In this document: piece by piece, positions 27,061-35,771 of the stretch
How positions within the stretch are numbered: position 1 is the first letter of the stretch
Layout: each line of letters opens with the position of its first letter
Origin: an uncultured SAR116 cluster alpha proteobacterium
GTDB taxonomy: Bacteria > Pseudomonadota > Alphaproteobacteria > Puniceispirillales > Puniceispirillaceae
Assembly (NCBI GenBank): GCA_902518965.1
Contig: CABYIQ010000002.1
Coordinates: forward strand, 1-64,000
Reading direction: 5' to 3'
Length of the DNA: 64,000 nt
Made by a program: the position numbers and the translations under genes
Notes under the pieces: model-generated
What the model was told of the DNA's origin: nothing
What the model saw: only the letters and a program-made list of their open reading frames with translations
Databases searched by the model: none

Positions 27061-27555
27061 ATGCCAAAAATAGTAAAACAGTTAACGACTTCCACCGTTG
27101 CAATCGCAATACTCTCTTGCTTGGTTTCAATTGCGACTGGCACAACAATTGCGTATTCAAAGCAAGATGTTTCATTACCCTACAAAGATAGAGCCGCAAT
27201 TAAGCTCGGTCAGACTATTTACAAAGACAACTGCGCAAGCTGTCATGGAATCAATCTTGAGGGCCAAATAGGGTGGCAAACAGAAATTGTAGATGGCCGA
27301 CGACTAGCTCCACCTCATGACGAAACAGGTCACACCTGGCATCATCCCGATGAGCTTCTGTACAATATGACAAAATATGGTTTTGAAGAGATGCTAGGTA
27401 AAAAATACCCTAACAATATGCCTGTTTATGAAGATATTCTGTCCGATGGTGAATTATTAGCTGTACTTGGTTACATTAAAAGCACGTGGCCAGAGAAGAT
27501 TAAAGCTATTCATAATGAAATTAACCAAAGTTATGCATCCAACAAAAATTCATAA
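27061..27555 (+). CDS. Secreted class I c-type cytochrome
   Basis: The 164-residue protein has an N-terminal hydrophobic export segment (about residues 13-31). A single heme-attachment motif CASCH lies at residues 58-62, and a likely Met ligand in NNMPVY is near residue 120. The GHTWHHPDELLYNMTKYG block occurs in cytochromes found beside copper-related or multicopper oxidase genes. It probably carries electrons in the periplasm; the partner is unknown. The gene sits alone in AT-rich accessory DNA, and no good ribosome-binding site is visible. Confidence 0.85.
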   Translation: MPKIVKQLTTSTVAIAILSCLVSIATGTTIAYSKQDVSLPYKDRAAIKLGQTIYKDNCASCHGINLEGQIGWQTEIVDGRRLAPPHDETGHTWHHPDELLYNMTKYGFEEMLGKKYPNNMPVYEDILSDGELLAVLGYIKSTWPEKIKAIHNEINQSYASNKNS

Positions 27556-27585
27556 GTGCGCCATGCTAGAAACTGACGAATAAGA

Positions 27586-28011
27586 TTGTACCTTACGCTT
27601 TTCATAAGTGCATTTGCAGCAGCAACCATTCTTCCTGCTCAATCCGAAGCGTTACTTGCTTACCAAGTCTCCCTTAACCCTAGTTATACGGCCCAACTGA
27701 TTACAGTGGCAACCATTGGCAACGTTCTAGGCTCGATAGTGAACTGGTGGCTGGGAAGACTTGTAAAGAAATTTAAAGATAAAAGATGGTTTCCTGTAAG
27801 CGAGGATAAGCTCCAACAAGGTGAGCAATATTATAGAAAATATGGTCGTTTTTCGTTGTTACTTAGCTGGGTACCCTTCATAGGGGACCCCATTACAATA
27901 GCGGCCGGAGTACTGCGTGAGCCTCTGTGGTCTTTTGTAACCTTAGTTTCAATCGCCAAATGTTCTCGCTATTTCTTTGTTGTTGGCGCAGTGTCAACTA
28001 TAATAAATTAA
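27586..28011 (+). CDS. YqaA/DedA-type small membrane protein
   Basis: The 141-residue protein begins with a hydrophobic helix and the TILPAQSEALL segment. It continues with TIGNVLGSIVNWWLGR, YGRFSLLLSWVPFIGDP and a C-terminal hydrophobic helix. This pattern matches E. coli YqaA, a short relative of the DedA (SNARE-associated) family whose role is undefined. The start is a TTG at 27586 with no clear ribosome-binding site, so the N-terminus is uncertain. It lies 30 bases after the cytochrome gene. Confidence 0.8.
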   Translation: MYLTLFISAFAAATILPAQSEALLAYQVSLNPSYTAQLITVATIGNVLGSIVNWWLGRLVKKFKDKRWFPVSEDKLQQGEQYYRKYGRFSLLLSWVPFIGDPITIAAGVLREPLWSFVTLVSIAKCSRYFFVVGAVSTIIN

Positions 28012-28316
28012 TCTGAGCAAAAATGAAAAAATAAGTATGTAAATTTTTGGTGCAGCTCTTTGTCTGGGGATTATAGTTGGAGCTGCAGCAACAGTCGGTG
28101 TTCATTTATATTTTGACATATTAAGCTTTGTTGTCCCCCATGCAGGAATTGTCTTTTTGGATCACTAAAAAATGGGCACCGCTGTGGTTTTATCTCCGTT
28201 CAAAGTTTTATATGGCATTGCGATAAACTAAGCGTGCATTCTGCTGCAGAATAGACACAACTAAATAAAAGTAGATTTGTTAAAGTTGTGAATTTTATTC
28301 CCCTTACAATTCCGCT
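28012..28316. other. Gap with a broken small frame
   Basis: No intact gene is seen. At 28037 an ATG is followed at once by TAA; the same frame then runs open to 28168 and would encode a hydrophobic, alanine- and valine-rich peptide of about 41 residues. It could be a small membrane-protein gene killed by a codon-2 stop, or chance. The remainder up to the NrtS gene shows nothing recognisable. Confidence 0.3.
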
Positions 28317-28553
28317 TTATGTGTTTAACTGCTCCAAGATATTCATAGTCGCGGTAGCAGATGAAACAGTATAAGGGACAAAGCAAGTGATTAGCATTTT
28401 TACCCAACACTCAGTAGTAATGTTGCCTGACAATATCAGTCCACCATGATTTATAAATGCCAAAATTACGCCCACTATAATGGCAACTTTAACCGCCCTG
28501 AATACTACAGGCTTGCTAAAAAATATGGGTAGTGCAAGTCTAAGATTTATCAT
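28317..28553 (-). CDS. NrtS-like nitrate/nitrite transporter family protein
   Basis: The 78-residue protein has two hydrophobic segments. It carries the AVKVAIIVGVILAFINHGG pattern and a second helix with LITCFVPYTVSSATA. These resemble the small NrtS family reported in marine bacteria and linked to nitrate/nitrite uptake. Assignment rests on remembered family pattern, and the short length limits certainty. It is divergent from the gene at 28581, with 27 bases between the starts. Confidence 0.65.
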   Translation of the reverse strand: MINLRLALPIFFSKPVVFRAVKVAIIVGVILAFINHGGLILSGNITTECWVKMLITCFVPYTVSSATATMNILEQLNT

Positions 28554-28580
28554 AATCCATCTTTCTCCGAAGGAACAAAT

Positions 28581-28877
28581 ATGTATTGTAAGATCTTTAT
28601 TCGTACTTTTCCGTCAACTGAAGAATGTGACCTTTTCGAGTCAATTTTGCAAACCAAATGGCCGGAGCTTATAAAAACTGTTCCTGGCGTAAATTTTGAT
28701 GCTTATCGAAACAAACATTCACCCAATATATCAACGGTAGTGTGGCAATTTCCTGATTCTGAAGCTCAAAAAAAAATTGAGCGGTTGATTGAAGAAAATA
28801 TTCAGCGTTTTACTGCCACTTTATCACCCAAAACAATGAGTTTTTCTGGAGAGAGAACACTACACCTCAACAGCTAG
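28581..28877 (+). CDS. Hypothetical protein, unknown family
   Basis: A 98-residue soluble, charged protein with no signal peptide or membrane segment. The alternating pattern at the N-terminus (MYCKIFIRTF) and VVWQFPD in the middle suggests a small alpha-beta fold. No family is recognised. The start is supported by AAGGA about eight bases upstream. It is transcribed divergently from the NrtS-like gene, so the two may share a control region. Confidence 0.55.
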   Translation: MYCKIFIRTFPSTEECDLFESILQTKWPELIKTVPGVNFDAYRNKHSPNISTVVWQFPDSEAQKKIERLIEENIQRFTATLSPKTMSFSGERTLHLNS

Positions 28878-29138
28878 AGTATGACAACCTGATTAAATGT
28901 AAAATTTAGCGAATCCAAAAACATCAAAACCACACGTGTAGTTAAGCACCTAATTGCTCGAGATAACAGAGTGCAAAAGCAGAGCAAAAGAACTCGAGCT
29001 TCTTGGATGATCCTATCATATGAAAAATTGGATTATATGGCCTGAATACATTGAGTTGTGCGATCTTTAAATTTCATTTACTACGACATTTGCGCATGAA
29101 ATATATTGACTATTTTTAAATTGAACCGGATTACAATT

Positions 29139-30152
29139 ATGAAAAAAGCTTTAATTACAGGTATAACTGGCCAAGATGGAACTTATCTCGCAAACCTTCT
29201 TTTAGAGAAAAATTACGAAGTTTTTGGAGGAATGAGAAGAAATTCACAAGATGAATTGCATCGCCTGAGAGTTTTAAAAATTCATGAAAAAGTTACTTTT
29301 ATCAACCTAGACATTTGCGATCAGTTTCAAGTTTTTGAGGCTATTCGCAATCATCAATTTGACGAGATTTACAATCTAGCCGCCCAGAGTTTCGTTGGGT
29401 CAAGTTGGGACTTGAGTATACCAACCACTAATGTGAACAGCATTGGTGTTTTGTATTTGTTAGAATCAATAAAAAGATTTTCACCGCACACAAAATTTTA
29501 TCAAGCATCTACATCAGAGATGTTTGGCAAAATTTTAGAACCTATTCAGAACGAAACAACACCTTTCTACCCAAGATCACCCTATGGCGTTTCAAAACTC
29601 TATAGCCATTGGATGACAATAAACTATAGAGAGAGTTTTGGGTTAAGGGCATGCTCTGGAATTTTGTTCAATCATGAGTCACCACTAAGAGGGCCAGAAT
29701 TTGTAACGAAAAAAATAACCACACAACTATGTGAAATAAAATTTGGAAGTCGGGAGAAACTTATCTTAGGCAATCTCAATGCAAAGAGGGATTGGGGTTA
29801 TGCAAAAGAATATGTAAAGGCAATGTGGCTAATGCTCCAACAAGACCATTTAGAGGACTATGTAATTGCCACTGGCAAAACTACTTCAGTGAAAGAATTC
29901 ATCAGTTTTTGCTGCGCTGAACTCGAAATAGACTTGGCTTGGGAAGGGGAAGGAGAATTTGAGAAGGGGTTCGACCAAAAGACAAATAAGTTGATTATAG
30001 AGGTCAGTAAAGATTATTACCGGCCAGCTGAGGTAGACATCCTTATTGGTTCACCTAAAAAAGCAAAAAAACAATTGGGTTGGGAAGCCAAGACTGATGT
30101 TAAGTCCCTTGCTTCAATCATGGTTAGCTTTGACAGAGAAAGATTATCATAA
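29139..30152 (+). CDS. gmd: GDP-mannose 4,6-dehydratase
   Basis: Gmd converts GDP-mannose to GDP-4-keto-6-deoxymannose, the first step to GDP-fucose and related sugars. The 337-residue SDR protein has the NAD(P)-binding TGITGQDGTYL motif near residue 7 and YNLAAQSFVGSSW. It also has STSEMFG, the catalytic YGVSK, and LFNHESPLRGPEFVTKK, all diagnostic. The ATG at 29139 gives the normal start; an upstream frame adds 11 unrelated residues. It is AT-rich, stands alone without the fcl/rfbD partner, and closes the accessory block. Confidence 0.92.
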   Translation: MKKALITGITGQDGTYLANLLLEKNYEVFGGMRRNSQDELHRLRVLKIHEKVTFINLDICDQFQVFEAIRNHQFDEIYNLAAQSFVGSSWDLSIPTTNVNSIGVLYLLESIKRFSPHTKFYQASTSEMFGKILEPIQNETTPFYPRSPYGVSKLYSHWMTINYRESFGLRACSGILFNHESPLRGPEFVTKKITTQLCEIKFGSREKLILGNLNAKRDWGYAKEYVKAMWLMLQQDHLEDYVIATGKTTSVKEFISFCCAELEIDLAWEGEGEFEKGFDQKTNKLIIEVSKDYYRPAEVDILIGSPKKAKKQLGWEAKTDVKSLASIMVSFDRERLS

Positions 30153-30184
30153 CCCTCGGCAAAACCAGAAAGAAATTCGTGCGT

Positions 30185-31111
30185 ATGGACAGAGTTGCTC
30201 CTATCACTGTTATCGGCGGGGCCAATATTGATATTTCAGCCAAATATAGTTCCGCTGTTGCCGCCGCGGGAGACTCTAATCAGGGGCAAGTTTCCACATC
30301 CGCTGGCGGTGTAGCCCGCAATATTGCTGAAAACCTAGCCCGGCTGGGCTCTGCCGTTCAGCTAATCACAGGGCTAGGTGACGACGGGTTTTCGGTTTCT
30401 GTGCGCGCCAGCCTGAATCTACCCCTGCTGGATTTATCAGCCTGTTATACCCCGCCCAACACCCCTTCAGACAGCTATCTGAGCGTGTATGATATGAAAG
30501 GCGAACTAGTCAGCGCAGTCAATCAGATGCAGCTTGTTAACAAATTAACCCCTTCTTATCTGCAGCGTTTTGAGACGCAAATAACTGGCGCTACACTGAT
30601 CATTGCAGATTGCAACTTGCCACCAGACACCATTGATTGGCTAGCTGCACTGCCTGACAGGCCAACATTGTTTTTTGACGGGGTGTCGATGGAGAAGATC
30701 ACGCGTCTGCAGTCCTGCCTTGATCAAGTTGATGGGCTGAAATGTAACCGGCTAGAAGCAGCTGCACTTCTGAATTGTTCTATTCATGCTACCCCGTACC
30801 AGCTTGTAGCCGACCTGCATCAACGCGGCGTCGATATTGTTTTACTTTCTCTTGGTTCAGAGGGCGTGCAGTTAGGCAGAGCTGGCCAGCAGCTGCATTT
30901 CCCGCCACTTGAACCGCCGCAGACTATCGCCTCTGTCGCTGGGGCTGGAGATGCGATGCTGGCTGGCTTTCTTCACAGCCACTTCAATGGCGCCGGACAC
31001 GAGGCGGCTATGCATTTTGGTCTACGTGCAGCTCAGTTAAGTTTAACCTGCACAGATGCTGTCCATCCTGATATTGCTAGCCTTTATAAAAAACAAACAG
31101 GAGCATTTTAG
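30185..31111 (+). CDS. psuK: PfkB-family kinase, probable pseudouridine kinase
   Basis: The roughly 308-residue ribokinase-fold enzyme has the N-terminal VIGGANIDI motif, an SAGGVARNIAENLARLG substrate block, and the C-terminal AGAGDAMLAGF motif with the catalytic Asp. Next door, three bases away, is psuG, so phosphorylation of pseudouridine is the likely role. ATG at 30185 is used; GTG at 30179 is possible. It begins the return to host-like base composition after the accessory block. Confidence 0.85.
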   Translation: MDRVAPITVIGGANIDISAKYSSAVAAAGDSNQGQVSTSAGGVARNIAENLARLGSAVQLITGLGDDGFSVSVRASLNLPLLDLSACYTPPNTPSDSYLSVYDMKGELVSAVNQMQLVNKLTPSYLQRFETQITGATLIIADCNLPPDTIDWLAALPDRPTLFFDGVSMEKITRLQSCLDQVDGLKCNRLEAAALLNCSIHATPYQLVADLHQRGVDIVLLSLGSEGVQLGRAGQQLHFPPLEPPQTIASVAGAGDAMLAGFLHSHFNGAGHEAAMHFGLRAAQLSLTCTDAVHPDIASLYKKQTGAF

Positions 31112-31114
31112 CTT

Positions 31115-32032
31115 ATGGCCCCATCTCTTCCCCTAAAATGCTCACTCGAAGTGGCAGATGCACTAGCTTCCGGCCAGCCGGTTGTGGCGCTTGAATCAAC
31201 CATCATCGCACATGGGCTACCTCATCCTGAAAATGCGAAAACAGCGCAATTACTAGAACAGACTGTCCGTGACAGGGGAGCCGTTCCAGCAACCATCGCT
31301 GTCCTTGAAGGGGTGGCAACAGCAGGGCTGAGCGAAGCAGAATTGGCCTATATTGCTGATCCAGAAAAAGAAGTATTGAAATTATCACGGCGCGACTTGC
31401 CCTTTGCTTTCAGCCAAAATCGCACTGGTGCAACTACTGTTGCCACAACCATGCTGATTGCCGCAGCAGCTGGTATCCGTGTTTTTGCGACAGGCGGTAT
31501 TGGCGGTGTGCATCGCGGCGCTGAGGTGGATTTTGATATCTCAGCTGATCTGCCAGAACTAGGACGAAGTGATGTTGCTGTGATCTGTGCCGGACCAAAG
31601 GCTATTTTGAACATTCCGGCAACATTGGAATATCTAGAAACGCTGGGCGTACCAGTAATTGGCTATCGCTGTGATATGATGCCGGCCTTCTGGTCACAAA
31701 GTGCTGATCTGCGTGTCGATTATAGGCTGGACACCGCAGCAGAGATTGCAGATCTGTGTATACAGAAATGGCGAGCTGGCCTGAATGGCGGTGTGTTGAT
31801 CGTGAACCCTATTCCACAACTCAATCAGATAGAACCAGCAAAGGTTGAAATCGCGATTACAGACGCGCTGGCATTGGCTGGTCAAAAATCAATCAGCGGC
31901 AAAGCCCTCACACCGTTTCTGCTTGACCAGATCAGGCATATCACAGAAGGGGCCACCCTGAATACCAATAAAGCCCTAGTGCGCAATAATGCTTTGCTGG
32001 CGGCGGATATTGCTGTTGAAATGACTGGTTAG
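31115..32032 (+). CDS. psuG: Pseudouridine-5'-phosphate glycosidase
   Basis: PsuG splits pseudouridine 5'-phosphate into uracil and ribose 5-phosphate. The 305-residue product has the VALESTIIAHGLPHPEN opening, GATTVATTM, FATGGIGGVHRGAE, and CAGPKAILNIPATLEYLETLG with the catalytic-type Lys. All are diagnostic. It follows psuK with only a three-base gap. The 3' end overlaps the convergent dioxygenase-like gene by four bases. Confidence 0.95.
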   Translation: MAPSLPLKCSLEVADALASGQPVVALESTIIAHGLPHPENAKTAQLLEQTVRDRGAVPATIAVLEGVATAGLSEAELAYIADPEKEVLKLSRRDLPFAFSQNRTGATTVATTMLIAAAAGIRVFATGGIGGVHRGAEVDFDISADLPELGRSDVAVICAGPKAILNIPATLEYLETLGVPVIGYRCDMMPAFWSQSADLRVDYRLDTAAEIADLCIQKWRAGLNGGVLIVNPIPQLNQIEPAKVEIAITDALALAGQKSISGKALTPFLLDQIRHITEGATLNTNKALVRNNALLAADIAVEMTG

Positions 32033-32922
32033 AACCCGCGCAAAGGCAGCTCGGCTGGGCGTTGCAGCCAGTTGTCCTCTGAGTATGTGCTATCACCATC
32101 GATTAGATGCAACGCATAGGCATAGCGCGATGTCGCAGACTTGTTTTCATGCGACAAATGTGGTAGCCGCCCATGTAGAACAACAACCGTGCCTGTATCT
32201 ACTTCAAGCGGTGTCGTGCAGTCCGCTAACGCCGCATCGCTCAGCGCAGTCATAACCATCTCATCCCCTTGTTTATGAAAACGCGATTTGAGCGGCGCTC
32301 TGTGGCCACCACGTGCAGCCCACATACAGCCATTTGCCGTAGTGGCAGGTTCCAGAGCAAGCCACAGACCAATACAGCTTTCCGGTGCGGTATATAAAAA
32401 GGTTGAATCCTGGTGGCTGTTCACCTCACCACCTATAAAAGGCTGTTTGCAGATCACCATCGATTGGAGCAGCAGAGGGGCGCTCAGTCCGAGAAGGCGC
32501 GCCAAATCCTTACACTTATCCTGACGTGAAAAATGTGAAAAAACAGGGTCAAGATCATGTAGAGCGTGACCAATTTTATTTACAGCCTGCGTTTTTGGCT
32601 TGATAAGACGCCCTTCCTCATCAACGGCTCCCGCTTCCAGAAAACAGCTGATTTCACTAGCTGAGTCCATAAAATAATCTGATGCAGTGTGTGACTGGCC
32701 AGATGCTGAAAACACAACCTGATGCGCTGTCTCATCAAACGAAGCGATGAGCTTATCTGCCTGTGCAATCATATCTGCACATTCTTGCGCAGAGGCAAAG
32801 CCTTCACAAATTAGAAACCCATCTTCCAAAAAGGTAGCCTGCATTTCTGCTTGTGTCCTTTCGGTTTGCTCATCTGGCCAGGTAAATCGCCGCGCCGTTG
32901 GCAAGGCACTAAAATTATTCAC
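32029..32922 (-). CDS. Phytanoyl-CoA dioxygenase family protein
   Basis: A non-heme iron, 2-oxoglutarate-dependent oxygenase of about 297 residues. The iron ligands are visible as HQD in NSHQDSTF and a distal His in RLPHLSHE. SRYAYALHL would hold the 2-oxoglutarate Arg. The substrate is unknown. The start is uncertain: I prefer GTG at 32922 (AAGGA ten bases upstream) over TTG at 32949, since no ATG exists. The gene runs convergently with psuG. The SDR gene upstream may share its pathway. Confidence 0.85.
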   Translation of the reverse strand: MNNFSALPTARRFTWPDEQTERTQAEMQATFLEDGFLICEGFASAQECADMIAQADKLIASFDETAHQVVFSASGQSHTASDYFMDSASEISCFLEAGAVDEEGRLIKPKTQAVNKIGHALHDLDPVFSHFSRQDKCKDLARLLGLSAPLLLQSMVICKQPFIGGEVNSHQDSTFLYTAPESCIGLWLALEPATTANGCMWAARGGHRAPLKSRFHKQGDEMVMTALSDAALADCTTPLEVDTGTVVVLHGRLPHLSHENKSATSRYAYALHLIDGDSTYSEDNWLQRPAELPLRGF

Positions 32923-32997
32923 TATTTCTGTTTCCTTATGATGACTCAATCCCCTAAAACGATAGCGGGTTTAGACAGCTTATGGCAAGGACTAGCT

Positions 32998-33744
32998 TCA
33001 GGCGATTGTTCCTCCATCAACGATGAAGGGCTGGCCAGTAGCATAAGCTCCAGCATCTGATAACAGGTATAAAATGAGGGCTGTGATTTCGTCCGGCTGG
33101 CCTAATCGTCCCATTGGCTGGCGGCTGACAAACCAGTCTCGGGCCTTTTCAGCAGAGCCTAATTTTTCTTCCATCGCAGCCATCCTACGATGCAAAGATG
33201 GCGTTTCAATTGTTCCTGGACAAATCGCATTACACCTAATCCCATCTGCCATATAATCCACCGCTACAGATTTTGTCAGGCCAATAACAGCTGCCTTAGA
33301 TGCGCTGTAACCTGCCCGAAATGGAAATCCTTTAACCGATGAAGCTAAAGACGCCATATTCACAATACTGCCACCCCCTTTCCGAATAAGGCCAGGGATC
33401 GCGGCATGAAGAACATAAAACATACTGTCAAGGTTTACTGAAAAGGAACGATGCCAGTTTTCAATACTGGTCTGCGTAAGCGTCCCATGGTGTACCCAAC
33501 CTGCCATATTCACAATCCCATCAAAGTCAGGCTGGTCAGCAAAGTAAGCCTGTACATCTTTATGGATTGTTACATCAAGACGAGCTGTATGAACTCCGTC
33601 CTGCGCAAGATTTTCCAAGCCATCTGAGACCAGGTCTGTTGCGTAAACCTGTGCACCAGCCGCCGCGGCCAACCTGGCCACACTATATCCCATGCCTGCA
33701 GCAGCTCCGCTGATGAATATACGTTTTTCCTGAAGTGATATCAT
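32998..33744 (-). CDS. Short-chain dehydrogenase/reductase
   Basis: The 248-residue SDR has the cofactor motif GAAAGMG near residue 12, NMAG, the catalytic Ser region NMASLASSV, and YSASK. ICPGTIETPS and the VDGGTIA ending complete the pattern. The Asp after the second strand (ATD) suggests NAD preference. The substrate is not evident. It is divergent from the hydroxyaspartate-aldolase-like gene and lies upstream of the dioxygenase-like gene on the same strand, so a small catabolic unit is likely. Confidence 0.9.
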   Translation of the reverse strand: MISLQEKRIFISGAAAGMGYSVARLAAAAGAQVYATDLVSDGLENLAQDGVHTARLDVTIHKDVQAYFADQPDFDGIVNMAGWVHHGTLTQTSIENWHRSFSVNLDSMFYVLHAAIPGLIRKGGGSIVNMASLASSVKGFPFRAGYSASKAAVIGLTKSVAVDYMADGIRCNAICPGTIETPSLHRRMAAMEEKLGSAEKARDWFVSRQPMGRLGQPDEITALILYLLSDAGAYATGQPFIVDGGTIA

Positions 33745-33796
33745 TTTTCTCTCGGCCTTTAATTGTTCGCTCTGCTATGATCAAATCAATTTAACG

Positions 33797-33809
33797 TCTG
33801 ATCATCAGA
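33797..33809. promoter_or_regulatory. Palindrome in divergent promoter region
   Basis: TCTGAT-C-ATCAGA is a perfect 6+1+6 palindrome lying between the divergent SDR and aldolase genes, 22 bases upstream of the aldolase ATG. A repressor or activator site is possible; the regulator is unknown. Confidence 0.25.
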
Positions 33810-33831
33810 ACTGATCGTGGAAGGCCAGCCT

Positions 33832-34995
33832 ATGACAGTCAACAAAATTCACACGGATCCAGAATTGGGATTTGATGTGCCCGCGTTACCTGGTATGGCA
33901 ATAAGTGACGTACAAACCCCTTCTCTGATAATCGATATGGAGAGCTTTAACAATAATCTGAAGCGGATGGCTGAGGTGATCGCACCATATAATGTCTCAT
34001 TACGGCCGCATGCCAAAATGCATAAATCTATCGATGTCGCTCGCCAGCAGCTGGCCCAAGACAAGACCACCGGCATATGCTGCCAGAAAGTCTCAGAAGC
34101 AGAAGTTTTTGCCAGAGCAGGTATCAGCGATATCCTGATCACTAATCAGGTCTGTGATCAGGTAAAAATAGAGCGGCTGGCCGGGATTGCTGCGCTAGGG
34201 TGCCGATTGTCCGTATGTGTTGATAATAAAGCAAATATCAATGCGCTTTCAGCGGAGGCAAAAAAGCGGAATGTTCGTATCCATTGTCTTGTTGAACTGG
34301 ATTGCGGGGCTGGGCGTTGCGGTGTGGCAGGGGCAGAACAGGTGATAGAGCTAGCCACTGCTATTAAAGAGGCAGAACATTTGATTTTTGACGGTCTTCA
34401 GGCCTACCAAGGCAGCATCCAACACGAACTAGACAATGATAAGCGCAAAACAGTGCTGAATGCGGTAATTAAACAGGTAAAAGCTTGTCTGGATAGTTTG
34501 GCAGCAGTTGGCCTCAGTTGCGATGTTGTAAGCGGTGGCGGCACGGGCAGTTTTTTGTTTGAGGCCTCATCTGGCGTCTATACAGAGGTTCAATGTGGGT
34601 CTTATGCCTTTATGGATGCTGATTATGGGCGAATTCATAATCAGGATGGTAAAAGGCTGGATAAGGCCGACTGGAAAAATGCGCTGTTTATTTTAACCAG
34701 TATAATGAGTACAGCTAAAGATGGTCAGGCAGTTTGTGATGCAGGCCTAAAAGCACAGTCTGTTGACAGCGGCCTGCCGGTGGTTTTTGGCCGTGATGAC
34801 ATCGCTTACATAAATTGTTCAGATGAACATGGAGTCATTGAAGATAAACAGAACAAATTGAAGATCAATGACAAATTACATCTCGTACCCGGTCATTGCG
34901 ACCCCACTTGTAATTTACATGACTGGTATGTCTGCGTAAGTGATGGAGTCGTTGTGGACCTATGGCCTATCAGCGCCAGAGGAAAGGCGTGGTGA
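33832..34995 (+). CDS. DSD1-family PLP aldolase (3-hydroxy-D-aspartate / D-threonine aldolase-like)
   Basis: The 387-residue PLP enzyme of the alanine-racemase fold type has the PLP lysine in PHAKMHKS near residue 67. It also has CCQKVSEAE, CGAGRCGV, SGGGTGS, and the metal-binding PGHCDPTCN near the C-terminus. The sequence is strikingly close to remembered BhcC, the aldolase of the beta-hydroxyaspartate cycle that makes glycine and glyoxylate from hydroxyaspartate. The other bhc genes are not in the window, so D-threonine or D-serine-type substrates remain possible. GGAAGG seven bases upstream supports the ATG. Confidence 0.85.
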   Translation: MTVNKIHTDPELGFDVPALPGMAISDVQTPSLIIDMESFNNNLKRMAEVIAPYNVSLRPHAKMHKSIDVARQQLAQDKTTGICCQKVSEAEVFARAGISDILITNQVCDQVKIERLAGIAALGCRLSVCVDNKANINALSAEAKKRNVRIHCLVELDCGAGRCGVAGAEQVIELATAIKEAEHLIFDGLQAYQGSIQHELDNDKRKTVLNAVIKQVKACLDSLAAVGLSCDVVSGGGTGSFLFEASSGVYTEVQCGSYAFMDADYGRIHNQDGKRLDKADWKNALFILTSIMSTAKDGQAVCDAGLKAQSVDSGLPVVFGRDDIAYINCSDEHGVIEDKQNKLKINDKLHLVPGHCDPTCNLHDWYVCVSDGVVVDLWPISARGKAW

Positions 34996-35263
34996 GACCC
35001 ACTACAAATACTGCCTTTTTATATACAGACTTTTACAGCAAGCTCATTAAAACGTGCAAAGTGATGGTGGAGTAAAAGATTACTTATACAAATACCAGAG
35101 GGTAGTAATAAATCTTTGGCATTAGATAAGTATTAATGTTTTTTACTACCGAGTAGAAGTGGTGCCAGGGAGTGGCATTGGTTTCACACAGATGTACCAG
35201 CTAGATGCCTTAAACTAAGCCCCGCTTAGATTAAAGCATTTTACATGGGGCGTTTTCAGGTAA

Positions 35264-35339
35264 TGGTGCCCAGGGGCGGATTCGAACCACCGACACGAGG
35301 ATTTTCAGTCCACTGCTCTACCAACTGAGCTACCTGGGC
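35264..35339 (-). tRNA. tRNA-Phe (anticodon GAA)
   Basis: 76 nt including CCA. Acceptor GCCCAGG pairs with CCTGGGC, the anticodon loop CTGAAAA gives GAA, and the T-loop is TTCGAAT. The anticodon stem GTGGA/TCCTC has one T-T mismatch at its second pair. It lies downstream of yacG, a usual alphaproteobacterial position. Confidence 0.95.
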
Positions 35340-35509
35340 GTACTGAACCGATGAAACATGCACATTAACGTCAATAGTGACCGTTGACGATCGTGTAGCC
35401 AGAGCATATTTTTGTCAGAATTATAGAGGTTTATAACGATATCACTTCACGCTGTCCAGCCCGAAATCACCCAGTTTTACCTGACCTCCAGGTCTGACCA
35501 AAACCAGCT

Positions 35510-35764
35510 TCAACTGTCATCATCAGCTTGTGCTGCCTGTTGGGATTCATGCGCGGCGAGCAGCGTCTCAACATCGCTGTCCTCCATCGCTTCATGGGAC
35601 GGAATCGCATAACTCCCGGTCAGCCATTTTCCTAAATCAAGCTGTGCACAACGGCGCGAACAGAATGGTCTATAAAGAATTTCAGCTGGTCGCTGACATA
35701 AAGGACACGCCGCCTGTATTGAATGTCCTTTTACAATTTTTAGATGCAGGGGTTTATCAGTCAT
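35510..35764 (-). CDS. yacG: DNA gyrase inhibitor YacG
   Basis: The 84-residue protein has the four-Cys zinc site CPLCQRP ... FCSRRC followed by DLGKWLTGSYAIPS, typical of YacG. In E. coli YacG binds GyrB and blocks gyrase. The acidic C-terminal tail is also family-like. It closes the murA-to-yacG run, seven bases after the RNase gene. Confidence 0.92.
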   Translation of the reverse strand: MTDKPLHLKIVKGHSIQAACPLCQRPAEILYRPFCSRRCAQLDLGKWLTGSYAIPSHEAMEDSDVETLLAAHESQQAAQADDDS

Positions 35765-35771
35765 CTTCCTC

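Noticed and set aside
27553-27563. GTGCGCCA after the cytochrome gene, like the tRNA-Arg 3' end
   Set aside because: Only eight bases match and the upstream T-arm sequence is absent, so it is treated as chance rather than a third attachment site.
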